Source: Methylobacterium mesophilicum
GTDB lineage: Bacteria > Pseudomonadota > Alphaproteobacteria > Rhizobiales > Beijerinckiaceae
Assembly (NCBI RefSeq): GCF_022179445.1
Contig: NZ_BPQU01000004.1
Coordinates: forward strand, 62,001 to 126,000
Length of the DNA: 64,000 nucleotides
Reading direction: 5' to 3'
Position numbers and translations under genes: made by a program. Shown in pieces: positions 1 to 8,120 of this stretch (position 1 is the first letter of the stretch; the number at the start of each line of letters is the position of its first letter). Under the pieces are notes generated by a model. That model was given only the letters and a program-made list of their open reading frames with translations, was not told the DNA's origin and did no database searches.

Positions 1-884
1 TCCGGCATGGCGTCCCGGGCGTTGATCAGCACGTTGAGGATCGCGACCTCGGCCTGCGTCGGGTCCACGCGGCAGTTCCAGAGATCCTGGGCGAGATCCA
101 GCTCGATCGTCACCGCCTCGCCCACGGAGCGGGCGACCATGTCGCGCATCCCCTCGACCAGCGTGTTGAGGTTGACGGCGCGCCCGTCCAGCCGCTGCTT
201 GCGGGCGAAGGCCAGCAACTGCTGCGTCAGCGTCGTCGCGCGCTCGGCCGCCTGCCGGATGTTGTCGGTGGCGCGCCCGAGCCGGGCGCGGTCCGCATCG
301 GGCTTTTCGAGCCCGGAGGCCAGGATGTCGACGTAGCCGACGATAACCTGCAGCAGGTTGTTGAAGTCGTGCGCGATGCCGCCGGTGAGCTGGCCCAACG
401 CCTCCATCTTCTGCGCCTGGCCCAACGCCTCCTCGGCGTCGCGCCGGCGCGAGACGTCGAGCTGCGAGCCGAAGAAATACACGAGCTCCCCGGCCGAATT
501 GTACACCGGCGAGACGAACAGGGCGTTCCAGAAGCTCGAGCCGTTCTTGCGGTAGTTCAGGATCTCGGTGGCGAATTCGCGCTTCTCGGCGATCGCCGAG
601 CGGATCTGGTCGACGGTCTCGCGGTCGGTCTCCGAGCCCTGCAGGAACCGGCAATTGCGCCCGACCAGCTCTTCCGGCGTGTAGCCGGTCATCGCCAGGA
701 AGGCGCGGTTGGCGAAGATGATCGGATTGTCCGGCTGGCGCGGATCGGTGACGATCATCGGCATGCGGGTGGTTTCCACCGCGGCGAAGAAGATGTCGCT
801 CTTGGGGTCGGCGACATCGCTCGCCGCGCCGTCCCTGACGACCGCGCTCGGTCCGATCGGAGGTTTTTCAGGGGAATCGGCCAT
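1..884 (-). CDS. LOV-domain sensor histidine kinase (3' end outside window)
   Basis: Cytoplasmic blue-light-type sensor kinase. The visible 294 codons start at ATG 884 and run off the left edge. An N-terminal PAS/LOV domain (about residues 30-140) carries the flavin-adduct signature GRNCRFLQG with the reactive cysteine at residue 78. In LOV photoreceptors this cysteine bonds to FMN after blue light. A HisKA dimerisation domain follows with IAHDFNNLL (His172), and the window ends inside the N box (NARDAMPE) of the ATPase domain. No transmembrane segment is visible. Proteins with this architecture usually continue with a complete ATPase domain and often a receiver domain, which cannot be checked here. 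LOV assignment is firm; its output is unknown. Confidence 0.88.
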   Translation of the reverse strand, partial: MADSPEKPPIGPSAVVRDGAASDVADPKSDIFFAAVETTRMPMIVTDPRQPDNPIIFANRAFLAMTGYTPEELVGRNCRFLQGSETDRETVDQIRSAIAEKREFATEILNYRKNGSSFWNALFVSPVYNSAGELVYFFGSQLDVSRRRDAEEALGQAQKMEALGQLTGGIAHDFNNLLQVIVGYVDILASGLEKPDADRARLGRATDNIRQAAERATTLTQQLLAFARKQRLDGRAVNLNTLVEGMRDMVARSVGEAVTIELDLAQDLWNCRVDPTQAEVAILNVLINARDAMP

Positions 885-1021
885 GGCGTGCAGTCTTGTT
901 TGTTCCAGTCGTGGACAGATGGGGATGGCGGTCCGGTGCCGGCATCGGGCTGCGACTCTAGGAAGGCGCGCGACGGCGTCGACCGGTCACGCCACGTCGG
1001 CGTCGTCGCGCGTGGCGGGGG

Positions 1022-2995
1022 TCAGGCCGCCACCGGCCGGGCCGGACCGGGGAGGGCCCGGGTGGGTGCGGACGCGACCTGCGCGGGCGCCGGCTCACGG
1101 CAGGCACTCGTGACCGCCGAGAGCGCCTCGTTCAACGAGGTGACGAGGAAGTCCGCCGAGGTCGCCCGGCGCAGGCGGTCCAGCGTCGCCGGATCGCGCT
1201 CGCGCCAGAAACCCACCAGGATACGCACGCCCGGCACCGCGGCGCGGGCCTGCCGCACCGTGAACCGGATCTGCGACAGGCTGACCGGCTCGAGATAGGA
1301 AAAGCAGATCAGCGCGAGGCCGCCCGGGTTGTCGGGGCGCTCGCCGGCGCGGATCGCGGCCATCGACAGGGTCTGCGAGGCGAGCCCGTGCCGGGCCAGG
1401 ATCTGGCTGAGCATGAGGGTGGCCGCCTCGTCGAACGGGCCGCGGCTCGACACGCAGAGGACCGGCGTCTCGCTGCGCCAGGCCGGCACGAGATCCTCGC
1501 GGGCCAGCACGATGCCGGCGATCTGACGGTCCGGCCCCGCGGCGGCCAGCGCCGCCGCGGTCTCGGTGTCGGAGGCGCGCGGGGTGCCCCGCCGGGTGCG
1601 TCGCGCCACCGGGGCGGTCCCGAGCCGTGCCACCACGGTGCGGATCGCGGCGCCGACCTCGTCCTGGCGGGCGCGGTCCAGGGTGCCGCGGGAAAGGTCC
1701 TCCTGCGCGAGCAGCAGGCCGGCCAGAGCGACCTCGTCGTAATAGGTGACGAGCGCCCGCTCCTTGAGGAACTGCCAGCCCTGGTCGATCGCCTCGACCG
1801 GGTCGCCCGCCAGCATGCGCTGGTAGAAGATCTCCGGCGGCGCGAGCGCCGGCCGGTCGCCGAGCAGCACGTCGAGATACCAGAGGCGCTCCACGTGGCG
1901 GCCGAGCACCACCAGGCAGACGGTGAGCGGGGTGGCCAGCACCAGGCCGATCGGTCCCCACAGGAAGGTCCAGATCGTGGCCGCCAGGATCACGGCGATC
2001 GGCGACAGGCCGGTGGAGTGTCCGTAGAGCAGCGGCTCGATCACGTGTCCGGCGATCGGCTCCACCACCAGGAACAGGGCTGCGGTGGCGATCACCATGG
2101 TCCAGCCGGGATCGACCGCCGCGGCGAGGATCAGCGGCAGCAGGGCGCTGATCGCGGCGCCGATATACGGCACGAACCGCAGGATCGCGGCGAGCACGCC
2201 GAACAGGGTCGGGCTCGGCACGCCGATCAGCCACAGGCCGACCCCGATCACCACCCCGAAGGCGATGTTGAGGGCGAGCTGCGCCAGGAAGAACCGGCTG
2301 AGCCGGCTGGTCGCGTCGTCGATCGCCGCCGTCACCCGGCGCAGGTCCCCGGAGCCGCCCGCCAGCCGGATCGCCCGGTTCCGCAGGTCCTCGCGCTGGA
2401 GCAGGATGAAGATCGTGAAGATCAGGATCAGGCCGGTGGTGGCCAGCGGGTGCAGGATCGGGCCCGCGAAGGTCTGGAACGTCTCGACGACGCTCGCCCG
2501 GGCGGGGCTGATCTCCACGGTGAGCGGGTGCGTCCGGGTTCCCGGCTCGCCCTTGACCTCGATGGCGCCGGGCGGCTGCAGCGTGGCGCTCAGGTCCTGG
2601 ACCATGTCGACCATGCGCGACAAGGTCCCGGCCCCGGCGGTCGCGCCGCGCAGGTCCTTGATCTTGTCGCGCATCACCAGCGTGTAGCGCGGCAGGTCGG
2701 ATGCCAGCTGTGACGCCTCGCTGGCGATGAGGCTGCCGATCCCGAACAGGCCGCCGAACACGATCACCACCACCAGGAGCACCGCCGCCGCCCGCGGCAC
2801 GCGGAGCCGCCGGAGGATGCGGACCGCCGGCACCAGGACGAAGCTCAGCAGGATCGCCAGCGTCACCGGCACCAGGATCTCGCGCCCGAGATACAGGGCC
2901 GCCATGATCGACACGACGAGGAGGGTGGAGGCCAGCGCGACGATGACCGGCAGGCCCTGCTTGAGGCGCTGGGCGGTGACGGGATCCTCGCTCAC
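1022..2995 (-). CDS. AI-2E family (PerM-like) transporter with extra C-terminal cytoplasmic domain
   Basis: 657-residue inner-membrane protein. The first ~370 residues are the usual AI-2E/PerM core: paired N-terminal hydrophobic helices, a soluble stretch, then several closely spaced membrane segments. Family members range from quorum-signal exporters to sodium/proton antiporters, so the substrate is unknown. Unusually, about 290 further residues follow: a helical linker (about 380-470), then an alpha/beta region (about 490-640) with alternating hydrophobic strands and helices that looks Rossmann-like, similar in pattern to B12-binding-type domains but without a visible DxHxxG motif. The start is GTG 2995, with GGAG about 10 bases upstream. 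The core assignment is strong; the C-terminal domain is described by pattern only. Confidence 0.85.
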   Translation of the reverse strand: MSEDPVTAQRLKQGLPVIVALASTLLVVSIMAALYLGREILVPVTLAILLSFVLVPAVRILRRLRVPRAAAVLLVVVIVFGGLFGIGSLIASEASQLASDLPRYTLVMRDKIKDLRGATAGAGTLSRMVDMVQDLSATLQPPGAIEVKGEPGTRTHPLTVEISPARASVVETFQTFAGPILHPLATTGLILIFTIFILLQREDLRNRAIRLAGGSGDLRRVTAAIDDATSRLSRFFLAQLALNIAFGVVIGVGLWLIGVPSPTLFGVLAAILRFVPYIGAAISALLPLILAAAVDPGWTMVIATAALFLVVEPIAGHVIEPLLYGHSTGLSPIAVILAATIWTFLWGPIGLVLATPLTVCLVVLGRHVERLWYLDVLLGDRPALAPPEIFYQRMLAGDPVEAIDQGWQFLKERALVTYYDEVALAGLLLAQEDLSRGTLDRARQDEVGAAIRTVVARLGTAPVARRTRRGTPRASDTETAAALAAAGPDRQIAGIVLAREDLVPAWRSETPVLCVSSRGPFDEAATLMLSQILARHGLASQTLSMAAIRAGERPDNPGGLALICFSYLEPVSLSQIRFTVRQARAAVPGVRILVGFWRERDPATLDRLRRATSADFLVTSLNEALSAVTSACREPAPAQVASAPTRALPGPARPVAA

Positions 2996-3087
2996 AAAGA
3001 CGCTCCACTCTGATCGGACTGGGGGACGAGGCCGCCCCGCGACGGCGGAGCGGTTCGGATCGGGGCGCCTGCCGCGTCGGGCGGCCG

Positions 3088-3468
3088 TCAGCCGGCCTGT
3101 GCGGTCTCGCCCAAAGCGGCGCTGATCTGGCTGAGCAGTTTGGAGAAATCGACCGGCTTGGGATGGTAGTCGTCGCAGCCCGCCTGGATCGCCTTGTCCC
3201 GGTCCCCGGACATGGCGTGGGCCGTGAGCGCGATGATCGGGATCGCCCGCGTGTCGGATCCGGATTTGAGGGCGCGCGCCGCCGACCAGCCGTCGAGGAC
3301 CGGCAGGTTCATGTCGAGCAGGATCACGTCGGGCTGACCCGACCGGGCCTGCTGCACGCCGGCCTCGCCGTCATGGGCCAGGATCACCTCGTAGCCGCGG
3401 CGCTTGAGGCGGCGGGACAGGAAGTCCCAGATCTCTTCATGGTCCTCGACCAACAGTATCTTCGCCAT
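3088..3468 (-). CDS. single-domain response regulator (CheY/DivK-like)
   Basis: 126-residue stand-alone receiver domain. It starts MAKILLVEDHEEIW at ATG 3468; an upstream in-frame extension to 3528 is unlikely because the family always begins at this strand. Acidic pocket ED near residue 9, phospho-acceptor Asp in LLDMNLP (about residue 52), conserved Thr in ALTAHAM and Lys in PKPVDF are all present, so it should be phosphorylatable. There is no output domain, so it probably relays phosphate or acts by protein contact. No cognate kinase is directly adjacent in an operon; the LOV kinase and the AI-2E gene lie downstream on the same strand but are separated by gaps. Confidence 0.9.
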   Translation of the reverse strand: MAKILLVEDHEEIWDFLSRRLKRRGYEVILAHDGEAGVQQARSGQPDVILLDMNLPVLDGWSAARALKSGSDTRAIPIIALTAHAMSGDRDKAIQAGCDDYHPKPVDFSKLLSQISAALGETAQAG

Positions 3469-3745
3469 CAGAACTCGAATCCCCGGGTCGCGTCGCGCCG
3501 GCTGGCACCCCAACGCGCGGCAACGCACAAACGCCCAACGTCCCTGCCGCGATTCCGGTCCCTGCGGAAGTGGGCGCCTGGCGCGGAGGGGTGCAGCTCG
3601 GATCCGGATGTCTCATCGGGGCCGCCTGTCCCGGGCCCGGGGTGATGCCACAACCGCAGCCGTCGCCGCGCTGCACGATTGACCCGGACCTCAGGCAGGA
3701 CGAAGCGTATCGCCGCGCAAATTACGGATCCCGGGAGGGTGCGAC

Positions 3746-4396
3746 ATGGCCGATACGCCGGACATCGAGTTCTATCACGCCCCCAATACCCGCTCGACCG
3801 GCGTGCGCGTGCTGCTGGAGGAACTCGGCGCCCCGCATCGGCTGCACGTGCTCAACATGCGGGCCGGCGAACATCTCGGGGACGCCTATCGCGCCATCAA
3901 CCCGATGGCCAAGGTGCCGGCGATCCGCCACGGCGACGCGCTCGTCACCGAGCAGGCGGCGGTCTACATGTATCTCGCCGACCTGTTTCCCGCGGCCGGC
4001 CTGGCCCCGGCGCTCACCGATCCCGCCCGGGGGACGTATCTGCGCTGGATGGTGTTCTACGGCTCCTGCTTCGAGCCCGCGGTGATCGACCGCCATCTCA
4101 AGCGCGAAGCCGGGCCGCGGGCCATGTCGGCCTATGCCGACTACGACAGCGTGATCGCGCGCGTCACCGAAGCGCTGAATCCGGGGCCGTACCTGCTCGG
4201 CGACCGCTTCAGCGCCGCCGACGTCCTCTGGGGCAGCGCGCTCGGCTGGACGACGGGCTTCGGCCTGGTCGCGCCCGATCCGGCGCTGTCGGCCTATGTC
4301 GACCGGATTCGGGCCCGCCCGGCCTTCCGGACCGTGGCCGCCGCGGATGCGCGGCTCGCGCAGGAGCACGAGGCGGCCGCGCCGGGCGCGGCCTGA
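3746..4396 (+). CDS. glutathione S-transferase family protein
   Basis: 216 residues, the standard cytosolic GST length. The N-terminal thioredoxin-like domain shows FYHAPNTRSTGVRVLLEEL and the cis-Pro/glutathione-binding segment KVPAIRHGDALVTEQAAV. The C-terminal all-helical domain has the family motif around SAADVLWGSAL. It would conjugate or reduce small electrophiles with glutathione in the cytoplasm; the substrate cannot be inferred. It ends 7 bases before the stop of the convergent flavoprotein gene. A Ser (NTRS) sits where bacterial beta- and nu-type enzymes have the active-site Ser/Cys. Confidence 0.9.
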   Translation: MADTPDIEFYHAPNTRSTGVRVLLEELGAPHRLHVLNMRAGEHLGDAYRAINPMAKVPAIRHGDALVTEQAAVYMYLADLFPAAGLAPALTDPARGTYLRWMVFYGSCFEPAVIDRHLKREAGPRAMSAYADYDSVIARVTEALNPGPYLLGDRFSAADVLWGSALGWTTGFGLVAPDPALSAYVDRIRARPAFRTVAAADARLAQEHEAAAPGAA

Positions 4397-4403
4397 GCCA
4401 CGA

Positions 4404-5327
4404 TCAGGCGTCCTCGCTTGCGTCCCAGATGCCGGTGCGCGCGAGTTGCGCTGCCGGCTCGGGGGCGCTCCAGCGGAGGGGAACCGCCGCCCGGCGCCGC
4501 CAGCCCGCTGTCATCGTGAACGCCCAGGATCGCTGCGCACCCAGGAGCCCTGCGGCGTCGGCGCCGGCCCAGTCGATGGTGGTGCGGCCCTGGAGGACAA
4601 GAAGGTCGCCGCTGGTGAAGTCGAGGAACAGCAGCGCCGCACGCGGCTCGCCGACCAGGTTGCCCAGCGTGTTGAAGTAGCGGTTTCCGGAGAAATCCGG
4701 GACCGTCAGCACGTCGCCGCGGCGCCGGACGAAGCCCGGCCGCCCGCCCCGATGCGAGATGTCGGCGCCGCCGTCCCGGAGCCCGTCCCGCGACCGGGTC
4801 GCCACGAACAGCGTGTCCGCGGCGTCGATCAACGCGCCGGCTTCCGCATCCAGGGCCGACAGGATCTCGGTCGGCCCCGGCTGGCGCGGCATCGGCTCGA
4901 CGTCGCGTCGCTGGATGTATTGCGGGCAATTGCCGAAGCTCTGGTCGATCGCCACGGTCAGGCCGTCCCGGTCGCGGCGCACGATGCGGCCGTTGGCACG
5001 GTTGCGCCGCCGGGTCGCCAGATCGATGCCCAGGATCCCGGTCTCCGCGCCCGGTATCAGGAACCGGGACGCAGGGTCGGCCGGGTCGAGCGCCGCCGAG
5101 ATGGCGAGATGGGTCGCGTCCTGGCTGTGCACGAAGCCGGTCTCTCCCGTCAGCAGGGTCGCGACCGGCGCGCCGCTGGCATCCGCGGTCCCGACCAGGA
5201 GATACGGCAGGCCCGCAAAGAAGCCGCGGTGCTGATCCGGCATGAACGACCGGATCGCCGGGGTCTCGCCGAGGATGTGGCCGGCCCGCGCCTGGGCAGT
5301 CGCCTCGTCCGCATGGAAGGTGGCCAT
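4404..5327 (-). CDS. pyridoxamine 5'-phosphate oxidase-like flavin-binding protein
   Basis: 307 residues starting MATFHADEATAQARAG at ATG 5327. The split-barrel PNPOx fold is recognisable in FFAGLPYLLVGTADASGAP, ATLLTGETGFVHS and the C-terminal GNRYFNTLGNLVGEPRAALL, as in the large flavin-nucleotide-binding subfamily that often sits beside redox or sulfur genes. It probably binds FMN and reduces an unidentified substrate; true pyridoxal phosphate synthesis is unlikely given the length. It lies 8 bases downstream of the GST gene at 5336-5962 on the same strand, so the two are probably co-transcribed and may act on one substrate. Confidence 0.82.
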   Translation of the reverse strand: MATFHADEATAQARAGHILGETPAIRSFMPDQHRGFFAGLPYLLVGTADASGAPVATLLTGETGFVHSQDATHLAISAALDPADPASRFLIPGAETGILGIDLATRRRNRANGRIVRRDRDGLTVAIDQSFGNCPQYIQRRDVEPMPRQPGPTEILSALDAEAGALIDAADTLFVATRSRDGLRDGGADISHRGGRPGFVRRRGDVLTVPDFSGNRYFNTLGNLVGEPRAALLFLDFTSGDLLVLQGRTTIDWAGADAAGLLGAQRSWAFTMTAGWRRRAAVPLRWSAPEPAAQLARTGIWDASEDA

Positions 5328-5335
5328 GGCACGCC

Positions 5336-5962
5336 TCACGCCTGTTCGGGGATGGGAGAGGCGGGCATCGGGATGAAGCCCGGCAGGGCCTCGACCCGGG
5401 CGATCCAGGCCCGCACGGCCGGATAGGGCGCGAGCGAGACGCCGCCCTCGGGGGCGTGGGCCACGTAGGAGTAGCAGGCGATGTCGGCGAGCGTCGCCCG
5501 GTCGGCGGCGAGGTACCGGCGCTCGGCCAAGTGTCCGTCCATGAAACCGAGGATCCGCGCGGCGGTCGCGTGCACGGCCGCGCGGTCGGCCCGGGCACCG
5601 AACACCACCATCAGCCGGGCCAAAGCCGGCCCGGTGCGCACCTCCCCGGAGGCGATCGAGAGCCAGCGCTGGACCTCGGCCGCGCCGAGCGGATCGGCCG
5701 GCATCCAGCCGCCGCCGGCTGCGTAGCGCGCCGCGAGGTAGACCAGGATCGCGTTGCTGTCCGGGATCGCGGTCGCGCCGTCGGTCAGGACCGGGATCTG
5801 GCCCAGCGGGTTGAGGCGGCGGAACTCGGCTGCAGTGCGCTGCTCGGCGCTCGCCACCTCGACGAACCGATAGGGCAGCCCCAGCAGCGACAGGAACAGT
5901 TCCGCGCGGTGCGAATGGCCCGAGAGGCGCAGGCCGTAGAGGGTGAGGTCGGGTTCGGACAT
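5336..5962 (-). CDS. glutathione S-transferase family protein
   Basis: 208-residue GST. The thioredoxin-like domain reads LYGLRLSGHSHRAELFLSLLG with Ser at the catalytic position, followed by LGQIPVLTDGATAIPDSNAI (glutathione-binding Val-Pro and Asp-Ser). The helical domain has RATLADIACYSYVAHAPEGG. Start ATG 5962 is preferred over an upstream ATG at 5980 because it fits the family N-terminus. It is divergent from the LysR gene at 6061 across 98 bases and probably heads a two-gene unit with the PNPOx-like protein. It is only distantly similar to the GST at 3746. Confidence 0.9.
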   Translation of the reverse strand: MSEPDLTLYGLRLSGHSHRAELFLSLLGLPYRFVEVASAEQRTAAEFRRLNPLGQIPVLTDGATAIPDSNAILVYLAARYAAGGGWMPADPLGAAEVQRWLSIASGEVRTGPALARLMVVFGARADRAAVHATAARILGFMDGHLAERRYLAADRATLADIACYSYVAHAPEGGVSLAPYPAVRAWIARVEALPGFIPMPASPIPEQA

Positions 5963-6025
5963 CGTCGGGGTCTCCAGCAACGACCCGACTATCGCCCTTG
6001 CAGCGCACGCCGAAAATCCGGAATG

Positions 6026-6038
6026 TCTGACACTCAGA
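6026..6038. promoter_or_regulatory. candidate LysR operator (dyadic T-N11-A)
   Basis: TCTGA-cac-TCAGA is a perfect inverted repeat that also satisfies the LysR-family T-N11-A rule. It lies between the divergent GST gene (start 5962) and the LysR gene (start 6061), 22 bases before the regulator start. This position suits autoregulation together with control of the GST-PNPOx unit. It is inferred from sequence only. Confidence 0.55.
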
Positions 6039-6060
6039 ATTTCACGGACTGCAACAATCG

Positions 6061-6960
6061 ATGGACCGGTTGGACGAACTCGCCCTCTTCGTCGCGATCA
6101 TCGATGCCGGCAGCCTCGCCGGGGCGGCCCGGCGGTCGCGCCGTTCGGCGGCCGCCGCGACCCGGGCGCTCGCGAGCCTGGAGGCCCGGGCCGGCGCCCG
6201 CCTGGTGGAGCGCACCACCCGCCGCCTCGCGCCCACCCCGGCGGGCCTCGAACTGGCCGAGCGGGCGCGCGGCCTGCTGGCGGGTTACGAGGCTGCCGTC
6301 TCGGGGGCGGCCGGCGATGCGGTGCGGGGTCTCGTGCGGGTCACGGCGCCGGTCCTGTTCGGGCGCAAGCACGTGGCGCCGGTCGTGTCGGGCTTCCTGG
6401 ACGCCTACCCGGAGGCGCAGGTCGAGCTGGTCCTCGCCGACCGCAACCTCGACCTCGTGGAGGACGGGATCGACGTCGCGCTCCGGATCGGGCCGCTCGT
6501 GGAATCGCGCCTCGTCGCGCGCCGGCTCGGGCAGGTGAGCCAGGTCGTCGTCGCCAGCCCGGCCTATCTCGCCGCCCGGGGCACGCCCCGGACGCCTGCC
6601 GACCTGAGCGCGCACGACACCATCGTGGGCCCGATCCATGCGGGCGTTCGCGAATGGCGCTTCGGTGCCAACCGGGTGCGCCTCGCCCCGCGGCTCATCG
6701 TCAACGAGGTCGAGGCGGCGCTGATCGCGGCCCGGGCCGGACGCGGCATCGCGCGGGTGCTGTCCTACCAGGCCGCCGAAGAGATCGCGGACGGCCGGCT
6801 CGTGCGCCTGCTCGCGGCTTACGAGCCGGCACCGGTGCCGGTGCACCTCGTGACCCCGAGCCAGGGCCTCCGGCCCGCCCGGGTGAACGCCTTCCTCGAC
6901 TACGCCGCGGAATCCTTGAGGACATTGCCGGTCCTCCAATTCATGAAAACCGGAACATGA
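6061..6960 (+). CDS. LysR-family transcriptional regulator
   Basis: 299 residues, normal LTTR length. The N-terminal winged HTH covers residues 1-60 (MDRLDELALFVAIIDAGSLAGAAR...). The effector domain follows, with the two-lobed periplasmic-binding fold and the typical VRVTAPVLFGRKHVAPV and DVALRIGPL segments of the broad AaeR/DmlR-like subgroup. The divergent position opposite a GST-flavoprotein operon is the classical LysR arrangement and suggests those genes are its targets. The effector is unknown; an electrophile or quinone would fit a GST target but is inference. Confidence 0.92.
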   Translation: MDRLDELALFVAIIDAGSLAGAARRSRRSAAAATRALASLEARAGARLVERTTRRLAPTPAGLELAERARGLLAGYEAAVSGAAGDAVRGLVRVTAPVLFGRKHVAPVVSGFLDAYPEAQVELVLADRNLDLVEDGIDVALRIGPLVESRLVARRLGQVSQVVVASPAYLAARGTPRTPADLSAHDTIVGPIHAGVREWRFGANRVRLAPRLIVNEVEAALIAARAGRGIARVLSYQAAEEIADGRLVRLLAAYEPAPVPVHLVTPSQGLRPARVNAFLDYAAESLRTLPVLQFMKTGT

Positions 6961-7136
6961 TCGGTCTTCCGTCACCGGATTGGGTCGTGGACTGGTTTTC
7001 CTGCCGCTGCTGGCCGTAGCCACGGCCGGACTCTTGCTGAGGGATGTGCGGAAGCCCGATCCGCGTGCAGTCGGGCTCCCGCCGCCGGGTCGGTCCGGCC
7101 GGCGTTCCGTTGCGCGACCAGGGAACCGGCCAGCCC

Positions 7137-8048
7137 ATGCGTCTGCTCACTCCGCTCCTCGCCGTGCTGCTCGCGGTCCTCCCCCCGGCGGCCCGGGCCG
7201 AACCGCTGACCGGCACCCTCAAGAAGATCAAGGACAACAACCGGATCGTGCTCGGCGTGCGCGATAGCTCGCCGCCGTTCAGCTACCTGGACCAGAACCA
7301 GAAGGTGGTCGGCTTCGCGGTCGATATCTGCCTCAAGATCGCCGACGCCGTGAAGCGCGAATTGAAGATGCCGGGGCTCGAGGTCGCGATGGAGTTCGTG
7401 AACTCCTCGTCCCGCATCCCGCTGATGACCAACAACACCACCGATCTCGAATGCGGCACCACCACCAACAATTCCGAACGCAAGAAGCAGGTCGCCTTCA
7501 CCAACACCCACTTCCTCACGGCGACCCGGTTCGTCTCGCGGAAGGACCAGAAGATCGCCAGCCTGGAGGATCTGCGCGGTAAGGTGGTCTCGTCGGTGGC
7601 CGGCTCGACCAACATCCTGATGCTGATCAAGGCCAACAACGAGCGCAAGCTCGGCATCACGGTGATCGCCGCCAAGGATGTGCCGGAGGCCTTCCTGATG
7701 GTCGAGACCGGCCGGGCGGCGGCCTTCGTGATGGACGACGTGCAGCTCAGCGTGGTGGCGGCCCAGTCGAAGGATCCGTCCGCCTACGCGATCAGCCAGG
7801 AGACCCTGTCCGATCCGGAACCCTACGGCATCATGCTGCGCCGGGACGATCCGGCCTTCAAGGCGCTGATCGATAAGGCCACCGCAGACCTCTACCGCAG
7901 CCCCGAGATCATGACGATCTACGAGACGTGGTTCCTCAAGCCGGTGCCGCCGCGGGGCCTGAACTACAACGTGCCGCTGTCGTCGGCTCTGCGCTGGGCG
8001 TTCGAGCATCCGAGCGACAATTCGGATCCGGCCTTCTACGCGCACTGA
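7137..8048 (+). CDS. amino-acid ABC transporter periplasmic substrate-binding protein
   Basis: 303 residues beginning at ATG 7137 with a Sec signal peptide (MRLLTPLLAVLLAVLPPAARA). The mature protein is a family-3 solute-binding protein: RIVLGVRDSSPPFSYLDQNQ, VGFAVDICLKIADAV, then DLECGTTTNNSERKKQVAF, as in glutamate/aspartate-binding GltI-type proteins. It would capture a polar amino acid in the periplasm. No permease or ATPase gene is next to it, so it is an orphan binding protein that must pair with a transporter encoded elsewhere or act as a sensor input. An upstream in-frame start at 7044 would bury the signal peptide and was rejected. Confidence 0.9.
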   Translation: MRLLTPLLAVLLAVLPPAARAEPLTGTLKKIKDNNRIVLGVRDSSPPFSYLDQNQKVVGFAVDICLKIADAVKRELKMPGLEVAMEFVNSSSRIPLMTNNTTDLECGTTTNNSERKKQVAFTNTHFLTATRFVSRKDQKIASLEDLRGKVVSSVAGSTNILMLIKANNERKLGITVIAAKDVPEAFLMVETGRAAAFVMDDVQLSVVAAQSKDPSAYAISQETLSDPEPYGIMLRRDDPAFKALIDKATADLYRSPEIMTIYETWFLKPVPPRGLNYNVPLSSALRWAFEHPSDNSDPAFYAH

Positions 8049-8120
8049 TCCGGGTGGGTTTCGCTGCGGCCGCGGAGATGCGATGCCGCGGTCAGGTCCG
8101 CCCGCCCCGCGAAGCCCCCC

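Noticed and set aside
1388..2713. A 441-codon plus-strand frame antisense to the AI-2E transporter
   Set aside because: Low-complexity Arg/Gly/Gln/Asp content and no start signal; shadow of the transporter gene.
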